From: Sulfurospirillum sp.
GTDB lineage: Bacteria > Campylobacterota > Campylobacteria > Campylobacterales > Sulfurospirillaceae
Assembly (NCBI GenBank): GCA_018058685.1
Contig: JAGOZL010000005.1
Coordinates: forward strand, 1 to 42,021
Direction: 5' to 3'
DNA length: 42,021 bases
Position 1 is the stretch's first letter; each line of letters starts with the position of its first letter. Shown here piece by piece: positions 35,358 to 42,021 of the stretch. The notes under the pieces are model-generated. The model was not told the origin of the DNA, ran no database searches, and worked only from the letters and a program-made list of their open reading frames with translations. Position numbers and translations under genes: made by a program.

Positions 35358-36749
35358 ATGGCAAATACCAAATACCTCGTTATCGCTTCTGTGGTTGTTG
35401 CGGCATTAGGCGTGACACCTCTTATCGTCTCTTCATCGGTTGATAAGGCCCTTGAACAACACAAAGTGCTTTTAGAGCAAAACGGATTTAAACACGAAGC
35501 CTTAAGTAAAAGTGGCTATTTTTCAACGCAACGAGATTTTACCTTAGAGGTAGTAGATGCTGCGAAGGTGCGAGATTATCTCTTGGATACCTTGGTTGCT
35601 AAAAATGCACAGTATAAAATTTTTGCGCAAAGTATGAAAGAGATTGATGCAAAAGAGATGAATCAAGCCTTTAATGGGCTAAAATTTAAAGCTCAAATGA
35701 ACAACTCAAATCTTTTACCCCAAGAGTCTCAGGTTTCATTGGCGCTAGCACACCTTCCTCATGCAACACAAGCCGAACTTTCAAACGATAAAGAGTTAAG
35801 CAGTGTGATTTTACCTCTTTTAACGAGGGGCGTTTTTGCGTTGGATATGACATTGGATTCCAATCAAAAGTTTAAAACCCTCAAAGTTCGTGACATCAAA
35901 GAGAGTTTAAAACTGAAAGAAGGCATGCTTGACATCGACACATCCAATAACACCTTAGCCCTTGATGAAGAAAAGGGTGTGGTGAAAGGAAATGTAGGTA
36001 TCGCAAAACAATTCATTGGTGTGAGCGGTGAAGGGTTTACTCTCAAAAGTGAGCTTAACGATTTTGCTTACCGCTTCAATTTCAAAGATGATTTGAACAA
36101 CCAAGGTGCTTTGGAAGTGGGTAAATACCATTTTGCACTTGAAGAGATGGGCGAAAAAGTTGATTTTAGTGTTGCGAATATTAAAGTGAACAGCTCATTG
36201 GAAGAGGCACGCGAACAACTTTGGTTAAAAGCAGATTATGCGCTCAAAGATGTTTCTTTTGCTAATGGCTTGGAAGATTTTAAACTTCAAACTCTCTTAG
36301 CCAATCTTAAACTCAGTGGTATCAGCTCCCAAAAAATTAAAAAATTACAAAAGGATTATAATGCCTTGATGCTAGGGGTTAATGGTCCTAGCGATGAAGA
36401 GTTAATTGCTAATTTTGTAGGATTGATTAACGATGGGGTGAAGCTTGATTTTGGGATTGCCCTTAAAGAGCTTACAGGGGTGTTAGCACTTCAAGATATC
36501 AGCATTGATACGACGTTAGAAATTGCCAAAAACAATTACACCGATGCGCAAAGCCCCTTAGCGATTGTGGAACTTTTGGATATTAGTTCTAAAGTGAAGA
36601 TACACAAGAATGACCGTAAAACGCTTGAGGGTTTAGAAGTGACAATTCCTGAAGATTTTGCACTGGGAAAAGCTGAGGGTGATTTTTTTGTGTATGATAT
36701 TGCGATGAAAAAAGGCGTCATTACCGTCAATGGAAAGCCTATCGAGTAA
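35358..36749 (+). CDS. DUF945/YdgA-like protein
   Basis: The 463 residues start with one membrane helix (about 6-25, LVIASVVVAALGVTPLIVSS), followed by a long periplasmic region of alternating strands and helices with many Leu- and Lys-rich repeats (for example LKVRDIKESLKLKEGMLDID). This resembles the YdgA/DUF945 family of E. coli, whose role is unclear. The ATG is at 35358. Confidence 0.65.
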   Translation: MANTKYLVIASVVVAALGVTPLIVSSSVDKALEQHKVLLEQNGFKHEALSKSGYFSTQRDFTLEVVDAAKVRDYLLDTLVAKNAQYKIFAQSMKEIDAKEMNQAFNGLKFKAQMNNSNLLPQESQVSLALAHLPHATQAELSNDKELSSVILPLLTRGVFALDMTLDSNQKFKTLKVRDIKESLKLKEGMLDIDTSNNTLALDEEKGVVKGNVGIAKQFIGVSGEGFTLKSELNDFAYRFNFKDDLNNQGALEVGKYHFALEEMGEKVDFSVANIKVNSSLEEAREQLWLKADYALKDVSFANGLEDFKLQTLLANLKLSGISSQKIKKLQKDYNALMLGVNGPSDEELIANFVGLINDGVKLDFGIALKELTGVLALQDISIDTTLEIAKNNYTDAQSPLAIVELLDISSKVKIHKNDRKTLEGLEVTIPEDFALGKAEGDFFVYDIAMKKGVITVNGKPIE

Positions 36750-36758
36750 GGAGTGAAA

Positions 36759-37121
36759 ATGGAAAGTCGAACAAAACAGCCTGATGAAAAATTTTGCGCA
36801 GCGTGTGGTGAGATTATCAAAAAAGAGGCAGAAATCTGTCCCAAATGCGGTGTTCGACAACAGTATCCCTTTTCCAATAGCCTCACAAGCAGTGCCCCTA
36901 ATGGAAAAAGTAAAATAGCCGCTGCGCTGTTTGCTTTTTTCCTGGGAGGCTTTGGGGTGCATAAGTTTTATTTAGGTCAAATCGGACGAGGTTTTCTATA
37001 CCTTTTATTTTGTTGGACGTTTATTCCCTCTCTTATCAGCCTCATCGAAGCTATTTTATACCTTACGATGAAAGATGAGGTATTTAATGTGCGCTATGGC
37101 GGACTAACAATTATCCGATAA
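36759..37121 (+). CDS. zinc-ribbon plus TM2 domain membrane protein
   Basis: The 120 residues begin with a double CxxC zinc ribbon (FCAACGEI and ICPKCGVR, about 12-34), then a Ser/Asn linker, then a TM2 domain with two helices (KIAAALFAFFLGGFGVHKFYLGQ and GFLYLLFCWTFIPSLISLIEAILY). The ATG at 36759 is placed well after AAGGAG (36748-36751); the GTG at 36753 is too close to it. The function of this architecture is unknown; TM2 proteins are often envelope-associated. Confidence 0.85.
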   Translation: MESRTKQPDEKFCAACGEIIKKEAEICPKCGVRQQYPFSNSLTSSAPNGKSKIAAALFAFFLGGFGVHKFYLGQIGRGFLYLLFCWTFIPSLISLIEAILYLTMKDEVFNVRYGGLTIIR

Positions 37122-37130
37122 AGGCGTATT

Positions 37131-37868
37131 ATGACACTTCCTCATATCTTTGCTAACTCTTTAAAAGATGCACTCTCTCCCAATGTGTTATGGGTCACAC
37201 TCTTATCGTTTATTGCGACGATTCTTTTTTTTGTTGGGCTTATTTGGGTGGTGTTTGGAGGGGTTGAGTCTTTAACTCTTTTTGTGGGAGATTGGGTTCA
37301 AGGTTTTGAAAGTGGCTTAGAGCAACATTGGCTTTTGAGTTTTCTCTCGTTTGTGGTGATTGCAAAAACGCTTATCATGGTGCTTTTTTTCTTAAGCTCG
37401 GCGATGGTGGTGTATTATCTCTTTTTGATGGTTTACTCCGTCATTGTAGGGTTTTTTGCAAGTTATTTTATTAAAGAGATTGCTCAAAAATACTATCCGC
37501 AGGTGCGTTTCAAGGGGATTGCCTTACCTCATTATATGTGGTTACTGCTCAAAGCTATTGTTGTGACGGTATTGCTCTTGATTCTTTTTTCTCCTTTATT
37601 GTTTATTCCCGTGCTTAATATCATGTTACTGATTCCTGTGTTTTATCTCTTTCACAAACTGTTGATTTTGGAAGTTGCTTCGGTGGTGCATTCGTATGCG
37701 GAGTACAAAGAGATTCAAAAGAGTTATGGAGGACAAAGCAGAGCGCTCTCTGCCTTATGTTTTGCGTTAACGCTGATTCCTATCGTGGGCGTGGTGATAT
37801 ATCCGTATTATGTGATTGTGGTGAGTCACTTTTTATTGGGGAAAACGCAAGCGTTGAGAGACGCTTAA
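37131..37868 (+). CDS. EI24/CysZ-like membrane protein
   Basis: The 245 residues have four to five membrane helices and the EI24 pattern: an N-terminal ISxxLxxAL-type helix, IGLIWVVFGG, a stretch VYYLFLMVYSVIVGFFASYFIKEIA and a late pair of helices (LLLILFSPLLFIPVLNIMLLIP). CysZ is a sulfate uptake protein of this family, but sequence alone does not assign sulfate here. It overlaps the convergent asparaginase-like gene by 4 bp. Confidence 0.8.
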   Translation: MTLPHIFANSLKDALSPNVLWVTLLSFIATILFFVGLIWVVFGGVESLTLFVGDWVQGFESGLEQHWLLSFLSFVVIAKTLIMVLFFLSSAMVVYYLFLMVYSVIVGFFASYFIKEIAQKYYPQVRFKGIALPHYMWLLLKAIVVTVLLLILFSPLLFIPVLNIMLLIPVFYLFHKLLILEVASVVHSYAEYKEIQKSYGGQSRALSALCFALTLIPIVGVVIYPYYVIVVSHFLLGKTQALRDA

Positions 37869-38350
37869 CGAGGCTCAAAAATCCCTTTTTCTCTGTTTTT
37901 GTAGATGCGTGTGTGTTCAAGTGTAACGCCATGCATACTGATAAAAATCCCTTTTTCTTCTCTTACATGTAAATCCCCAAGCGCAAACATAAAGTTCGCT
38001 GTTGCCTCAACCGTATCGATGCTAAAAGGCACCATAGCGCCTGTGAGAAAGATGGTTTTATCCTTTACATGTAAATCCAAATACGAAGCTGTAATATCCA
38101 TTGTATCGGTTCCATGAACAATGAGAATTTTATCTGAGGCGTGGTTTTGAATGGTTTTTAACATCAGCGCTCTATCATCCTCATTCATCTCCAAACTGTC
38201 TTTATGAATGATAGCTTTAAGCGTATAGGGCGTGTTGTAGCAGTAGCGTAGTATTGACTCAAGGGCAATGTTGTCTTTAGGAACTTCAAGTTCGCCTTTT
38301 AAAGGATTGTAATGCTTGTTAAAGGTGCCACCCGTGTTGATAATCAGCAT
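37865..38350 (-). CDS. half-length asparaginase-like protein
   Basis: The 161 residues match only the N-terminal domain of type I/II asparaginases (normally about 330). The two key motifs are present: INTGGTF at about 4-10, with the catalytic-type Thr, and VHGTDTMD near 79-86. FLTGAMVPF follows. There is no second domain downstream; the 3' end abuts the EI24-like gene. It may be a single-domain family member, widespread in Campylobacterota, or a relic. Catalysis is doubtful, because residues of the second domain help complete the active site. It starts 2 nt after dnaX. Two TTACATGTAA copies lie in it. Confidence 0.8.
   Translation of the reverse strand: MLIINTGGTFNKHYNPLKGELEVPKDNIALESILRYCYNTPYTLKAIIHKDSLEMNEDDRALMLKTIQNHASDKILIVHGTDTMDITASYLDLHVKDKTIFLTGAMVPFSIDTVEATANFMFALGDLHVREEKGIFISMHGVTLEHTRIYKNREKGIFEPR
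37963..37972. repeat. TTACATGTAA repeat, copy 14
   Basis: Exact copy inside the asparaginase-like gene, read as Leu-His-Val-Arg. Confidence 0.9.
38064..38075. repeat. TTTACATGTAAA repeat, copy 15
   Basis: Full palindrome inside the same gene, read as Leu-His-Val-Lys, 102 bp from copy 14. Confidence 0.9.
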
Positions 38351-38352
38351 AG

Positions 38353-39972
38353 TTAGACCTTAGGATGAATTTCGATTTTACGAGGCTCAAACAACTCTTG
38401 CGCTTTTTGGATAAAAGGGTCGTTTAAAATCTCTTTGACATCGATTTCTCGCTCTTTTGCCATCATCGTTCCTGTTGCACAGCTTTCACTTTGCGGTGTT
38501 TCAAACTCAAGACTTTCAATCATCGAAGCACTTTCATTGAAACTTTGCATATCAGGGAGTGAAGACTCTTCTTGGATGAGTGGCTCAAGATTTTTAACGA
38601 TGTCAATTTTAGTCTCTAGCCCAAAAACTTCTTGCACAAAATGCTTGATGATGCCTGAGTTGTGTTTCAAAATGGTACTGTCATCATCTTTTGCACTGGA
38701 TTCGAGTCGTAAAATATGCTCTTCAAACGCTAAAAAAGTGATATTTTTTTCAAAACAATTTCCAAGCTCTACATTGCGGTCTTTGAGTTTGGCACACAGT
38801 TTTGTAAAAAGCTCTTTATCGTTTCGCTTCACAACAGGCTGAGCGCTTTCATGGATGGGCGTCTCTTCTAAGGGTTGTGCTTTTACATGTAAAGAGGATA
38901 TGGGGATGCGAAATTTCTCACTCTCCAAAGAGTCAATCATCTCTTCGATGCTCTTAATGTGTGTTGCCTCAACCATTTTGAAAAAGACTAAAGAGAGTAC
39001 AAAGCCATTGTTCGCGTTGATATGCAATAAACTTTTAGCTTCACTCAAAATCTTAAAAAAGCGCTCATATAAAAGGGTTGAAAAGCGTCTGTCTTGTTCA
39101 AAGAAAGCGTTTTTAAGGTAGACGATCAGTTCATCAATGACCACTTCACACTCATAACTTTCAAGCTCTTTGATAAGGCTTAGAAGTTCATGGCGATGAC
39201 TTCCTAAAACAGCCGCAAAGATACGCTCTAATTGTGTGGGGTCAAGAAGTCCCAACATTGTAGCCACGCTACTTGGTGTGATGAAGCCTTTAGAATAAAT
39301 GATGGCTTGATCCATGAGGGTGAGTGTGTCTCTCAAAGAGCCATTTCCCGCTCGGCTTAACATCTCCAACGCCTCTTTTTCATACCCTACATTTTCCAAA
39401 TGCAAAATGTGACAAAGGTGATTTACCACATCGCTGTTTTTAATCTGTTTAAAACGAAAATGCTGTGTGCGCGAGAGAATCGTCGCTGGAAGTTTTAGTG
39501 GGTCGGTTGTCGCTAGGATAAATTTAACATAAGGCGGCGGCTCTTCAAGCGTTTTTAAAAGCGCATTAAACGCTTGGGTCGTGAGCATGTGGACTTCATC
39601 GATGATGAAAATCTTAAAACGCGCCATATTAGGTTTGTATTTGGTGCTTTCAATCAGTTCACGTATATCGTCAATCCCACGATTGGATGCCGCGTCCATT
39701 TCGATGATGTCGATATGACGGTTTTCATTTGCACTCAAACAATGCTCACACGTTTCGCATGGGGTTGATGTTGGACCTTTTTCACACACTAAGGCTTTTG
39801 CAAAAATACGAGCTGTTGAGGTTTTTCCACTGCCACGAAGCCCTGAAAAGAGGTAGGCATGAGAGAGTCGCTCTCCGGAAAGAGCGAGGCTTAAGGTCTG
39901 AACAACAGCCTCTTGTCCGATGAGTTTATCAAAACTTGAGGGGCGGTATTTTAAAGCGAGGACGTGTGTCAC
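38353..39972 (-). CDS. dnaX: DNA polymerase III gamma/tau subunit
   Basis: DnaX is the clamp-loader ATPase. The 539 residues include Walker A GLRGSGKT (44-51), the zinc Cys of the N-domain (Cys63, 72, 75, 78), the Walker B stretch IFIIDEVHML and the EEPPPYVKFILATTDPLKLPATILSRTQHFRF segment. The C-terminal part after about 370 is a shorter tau-like region. The start is GTG (39972). It is preceded by rho, 11 nt away. I see no clear programmed frameshift signal to make gamma. Confidence 0.95.
   Translation of the reverse strand: MTHVLALKYRPSSFDKLIGQEAVVQTLSLALSGERLSHAYLFSGLRGSGKTSTARIFAKALVCEKGPTSTPCETCEHCLSANENRHIDIIEMDAASNRGIDDIRELIESTKYKPNMARFKIFIIDEVHMLTTQAFNALLKTLEEPPPYVKFILATTDPLKLPATILSRTQHFRFKQIKNSDVVNHLCHILHLENVGYEKEALEMLSRAGNGSLRDTLTLMDQAIIYSKGFITPSSVATMLGLLDPTQLERIFAAVLGSHRHELLSLIKELESYECEVVIDELIVYLKNAFFEQDRRFSTLLYERFFKILSEAKSLLHINANNGFVLSLVFFKMVEATHIKSIEEMIDSLESEKFRIPISSLHVKAQPLEETPIHESAQPVVKRNDKELFTKLCAKLKDRNVELGNCFEKNITFLAFEEHILRLESSAKDDDSTILKHNSGIIKHFVQEVFGLETKIDIVKNLEPLIQEESSLPDMQSFNESASMIESLEFETPQSESCATGTMMAKEREIDVKEILNDPFIQKAQELFEPRKIEIHPKV
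38882..38893. repeat. TTTACATGTAAA repeat, copy 16
   Basis: Full palindrome inside the C-terminal part of dnaX, read as Leu-His-Val-Lys. Further 9/10 matches lie at 7492, 17319 and 33024. Confidence 0.9.
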
Positions 39973-39983
39973 AGTTTGGCCTT

Positions 39984-41342
39984 TTATTCGTTCATGATGG
40001 AGAGTAATTCTTCGTTGTCCTTGGTTTTTAGCATCTTAGCGTACAAGAATTTAAGCGCTTCGATATCTTCCATCTGGTTAATCGCACTTCTAAGTGCCCA
40101 TACTTTTTGTAAGGTATCTGGGCTAAGAAGTAGCTCTTCTTTTCTCGTTCCTGATTTCATGATGTTGACCGCTGGGTATATTCTTCTATCAGAGATATTT
40201 CTATCAAGAACGATTTCGCTGTTTCCCGTTCCTTTGAACTCTTCAAAAATCACTTCATCCATTCTACTTCCCGTTTCAATCAATGCGGTTGAAATGATGG
40301 TTAAACTGCCACCAAATTCGATATTTCTAGCCGCACCAAAGAAGCGTTTTGGTTTATGAAGTGCGTTTGCATCCACACCACCGCTTAACACTTTTCCACT
40401 AGAAGGTGTGACGGTATTGTACGCACGAGCTAAACGAGTAATGGAATCTAGTAAGATGATAACGTCTTTGCCCATCTCAACCATACGTTTGGCTTTTTCG
40501 ATGACAAGGTTAGCAACACGGACATGGTTTGATGCTGGCATATCAAAGGTTGAACTGTACACTTCGCCTTGAACACAGCGTTGCATATCGGTCACCTCTT
40601 CAGGACGCTCATCAACAAGTAGTACGATGAGTTGTGCTTCGGGATGGTTACGTGCGATACCGTGTGCGAGCTCTTTCATAAGCTCTGTCTTACCGCTTCG
40701 TGGAGGGGCAACGATAAGTCCACGTTGACCTTTTCCAAGCGGTGTAAAAAGGTCTAAAACACGTCCTGTGATTTTCATCGGGTCGTATTCGAGTTTGATT
40801 TTTTCTGTCGGATAAAGTGGGGTTAGGTTTTCAAATAAAGGACGTTTTTTACTTTCTCCCATCGGAAGGTAGTTAATCGCTTCGATTTTGAGTAACGCAT
40901 AGTAGCGCTCTTGATCTTTTGGAGGGCGTACTTGTCCTGTGACGATATCACCTGTTCTAAGGGCAAATTTTTTGACTTGGGTGCTACTCACATATGCATC
41001 GTTGGCACTGTCGGAGAAGTTAGCATCCGTAGCTCGTAAAAAGCCATACCCTTCACCTGCGATTTCTAAGATACCCGTAAAGAGGATAAACCCACCTTGG
41101 TTGACTTGAGACTTTAATATCTCAAACATTAAGTCTTGGCGTTTAAGTTCGTTTGGATTTTCGATGCCAAGTTCAGTTGCAATTTCGAGTAACTTTTCTA
41201 AAGGAGTGGTGCGTAAACCCTCGATTTTATAGCCATCAACGGGAACGTGTGTGCGTGATTTAGAGTGATGGTTAGGTTTACTTGGAGCATTGCTGGGTGC
41301 ATGAGAATTTGGGTTGTTTGAGGTTGGAGTATTTCCGCTCAT
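39984..41342 (-). CDS. rho: transcription termination factor Rho
   Basis: Rho is the hexameric RNA helicase that ends transcription. The 452 residues contain a charged, Asn/Pro/His-rich N-terminal tail (about 1-30), the RNA-binding OSB domain (about 50-145, GEGYGFLRA), Walker A PPRSGKTE near 210, [13 protein letters not shown] and the C-terminal [31 protein letters not shown] block. The ATG at 41342 follows GAAGG. Its leader (41343-41470) includes a 4-codon frame (ATG AAC GAT AAA TAA at about 41375 down to 41361). Confidence 0.97.
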   Translation of the reverse strand: MSGNTPTSNNPNSHAPSNAPSKPNHHSKSRTHVPVDGYKIEGLRTTPLEKLLEIATELGIENPNELKRQDLMFEILKSQVNQGGFILFTGILEIAGEGYGFLRATDANFSDSANDAYVSSTQVKKFALRTGDIVTGQVRPPKDQERYYALLKIEAINYLPMGESKKRPLFENLTPLYPTEKIKLEYDPMKITGRVLDLFTPLGKGQRGLIVAPPRSGKTELMKELAHGIARNHPEAQLIVLLVDERPEEVTDMQRCVQGEVYSSTFDMPASNHVRVANLVIEKAKRMVEMGKDVIILLDSITRLARAYNTVTPSSGKVLSGGVDANALHKPKRFFGAARNIEFGGSLTIISTALIETGSRMDEVIFEEFKGTGNSEIVLDRNISDRRIYPAVNIMKSGTRKEELLLSPDTLQKVWALRSAINQMEDIEALKFLYAKMLKTKDNEELLSIMNE

Positions 41343-41505
41343 TGTGCCTTCTTTTTGGTTTTATTTATCGTTCATGAAACTAAAGTCTCTTAAGTCTTGA
41401 AAAGTGCCCACGAAGATAGAGTTGCTTGAGTCGACGTAAAGTAGTAATGGCGTAATTTTAGTCAAAGTGGGTGAATTTGTCAAGTAAGCCTAAAGGCAAA
41501 GAGGA

Positions 41506-41511
41506 TAGAAT
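41506..41511 (+). promoter_or_regulatory. -10 box for uppS
   Basis: TAGAAT lies 37 nt upstream of the ATG at 41549. The 206-bp region between rho and uppS must hold both divergent promoters; the rho one is less clear. Confidence 0.4.
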
Positions 41512-41548
41512 ACACTCTTAAAAATTAAGCATTTAAGAAGTAAAAACT

Positions 41549-42021
41549 ATGAATGATTTGGTACATTTGGCGATTATCATGGATGGCAATGGCAGGTGGG
41601 CAAAACGCCAAGGTAAAGAGCGCTCTTTTGGACATAAAGAAGGGGCTAAAAAGGTACGAGAAATCACCGAATACGCTTCTCAAATGGGTGTCAAATACTT
41701 AAGCCTCTACGCCTTTAGCACCGAAAACTGGAATCGTCCTAAAGCGGAAGTGACTCTTTTGATGAAGTTACTCTCCTCTTTTTTAAAAAGCGAAGTTGCC
41801 ATTCTCAAACAAAACAATATTCGCTTTGAAGTCATTGGCGATATGAGCAAGCTCTCTTCTAGCTTGCAAAAAGAGATAGCAAAAGCCAAAGAAGCGACAC
41901 AAACATGCACAGGACTCACACAAATCTTAGCCATCAACTACGGCAGTCACGACGAAATCTTACGTGCCATCAACAAGGCTGTGCAAACTAACGAGCCTTT
42001 GACAAAAGAGCTCTTAGAAAA
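41549..42021 (+). CDS. uppS: undecaprenyl diphosphate synthase, 3' end outside window
   Basis: UppS condenses isopentenyl units onto farnesyl diphosphate to make the C55 lipid carrier for peptidoglycan and glycans. The first 157 or so residues are visible. The catalytic N-terminal block LAIIMDGNGRWAKRQG is exact, followed by GHKEGAKKVREI, YAFSTENWNRP and INYGSHDEI. The gene runs off the window; the total should be about 225-240 residues. Confidence 0.95.
   Translation, partial: MNDLVHLAIIMDGNGRWAKRQGKERSFGHKEGAKKVREITEYASQMGVKYLSLYAFSTENWNRPKAEVTLLMKLLSSFLKSEVAILKQNNIRFEVIGDMSKLSSSLQKEIAKAKEATQTCTGLTQILAINYGSHDEILRAINKAVQTNEPLTKELLE

Noticed and set aside
38744-38750. A run of seven A residues in dnaX (minus strand) as a slippage site for gamma
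   Set aside because: There is no adjacent structure or internal Shine-Dalgarno that I can see, and homopolymer runs are common in AT-rich genes.
41361-41375. A four-codon leader peptide before rho
   Set aside because: ATG-AAC-GAT-AAA-TAA is too short to support without a binding site or conservation, although rho leaders with small peptides exist in E. coli.

Overview
The window looks like a chromosomal core segment of a member of the Campylobacterota (Epsilonproteobacteria), most likely Sulfurospirillum or a close relative. It is AT-rich and almost fully coding. Several blocks have the gene order I know from Campylobacter and Helicobacter: rpsB-tsf-ABC ATPase-fliR-acidic protein-gmk-tatA-argS; nadD-rsfS next to gapA-pgk-tpiA-fabI; an HP0268-like gene before miaB; tilS-rimO near prfB; and a mlaA-mlaC-RND operon. 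The genus is inferred from this order and from protein character, not from a search. I see no prophage, insertion sequence, CRISPR array, rRNA or tRNA. No stretch of more than about 300 bases lacks a gene.

Layout. 1-1017: 3' part of an unrecognised helical protein. 3888-1035 (minus): panB, ruvB and an AI-2E/PerM family membrane protein. 3969-5116 (plus): an Hpt-domain protein overlapping a solitary trpA. 8880-5106 (minus): mlaA, mlaC and an RND/MMPL exporter, a phospholipid-trafficking set without mlaFEDB. 9113-17306 (plus): rpsB-tsf, a LolD/FtsE-like ATPase, fliR, a very acidic pseudo-receiver protein, gmk, tatA, argS and a secreted or membrane-anchored nuclease. 17707-17243 (minus): a PerR/Fur regulator divergent from a di-haem cytochrome c peroxidase (17882-18910), with a 7-1-7 palindrome between them. 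19848-18965 (minus): nadD and rsfS. 19929-24807 (plus): gapA, pgk, tpiA, fabI, an OppB/DppB-like permease and a 49-residue entericidin-like lipoprotein. 25980-24856 (minus): nusA. 26219-30631 (plus): HP0268-like protein, miaB, an acyltransferase, and a three-gene set resembling PilM-PilN-PilO. 33723-30612 (minus): panC, rimO and tilS. 33797-37868 (plus): prfB, a small unknown protein, a DUF945/YdgA-like protein, a zinc-ribbon TM2 protein and an EI24/CysZ-like protein. 41342-37865 (minus): rho, dnaX and a half-length asparaginase-like protein. 41549 to the end (plus): 5' part of uppS.

The most striking signal is not a gene. The 10-bp palindrome TTACATGTAA, often extended to TTTACATGTAAA, occurs 16 times exactly in 42 kb, where composition predicts well under one. 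It lies inside genes, where it is read as Leu-His-Val or Phe-Thr-Cys, in 5' leaders, over one stop codon, and as an inverted pair forming a terminator-like hairpin between convergent genes. Its density resembles that of highly iterated palindromes (HIP1 of cyanobacteria) or DNA-uptake sequences. I do not know of a description of such a repeat in this group. Many genes use GTG or TTG starts (trpA, mlaC, gmk, argS, the nuclease, nadD, miaB, the PilO-like gene, rimO, tilS, prfB, dnaX).
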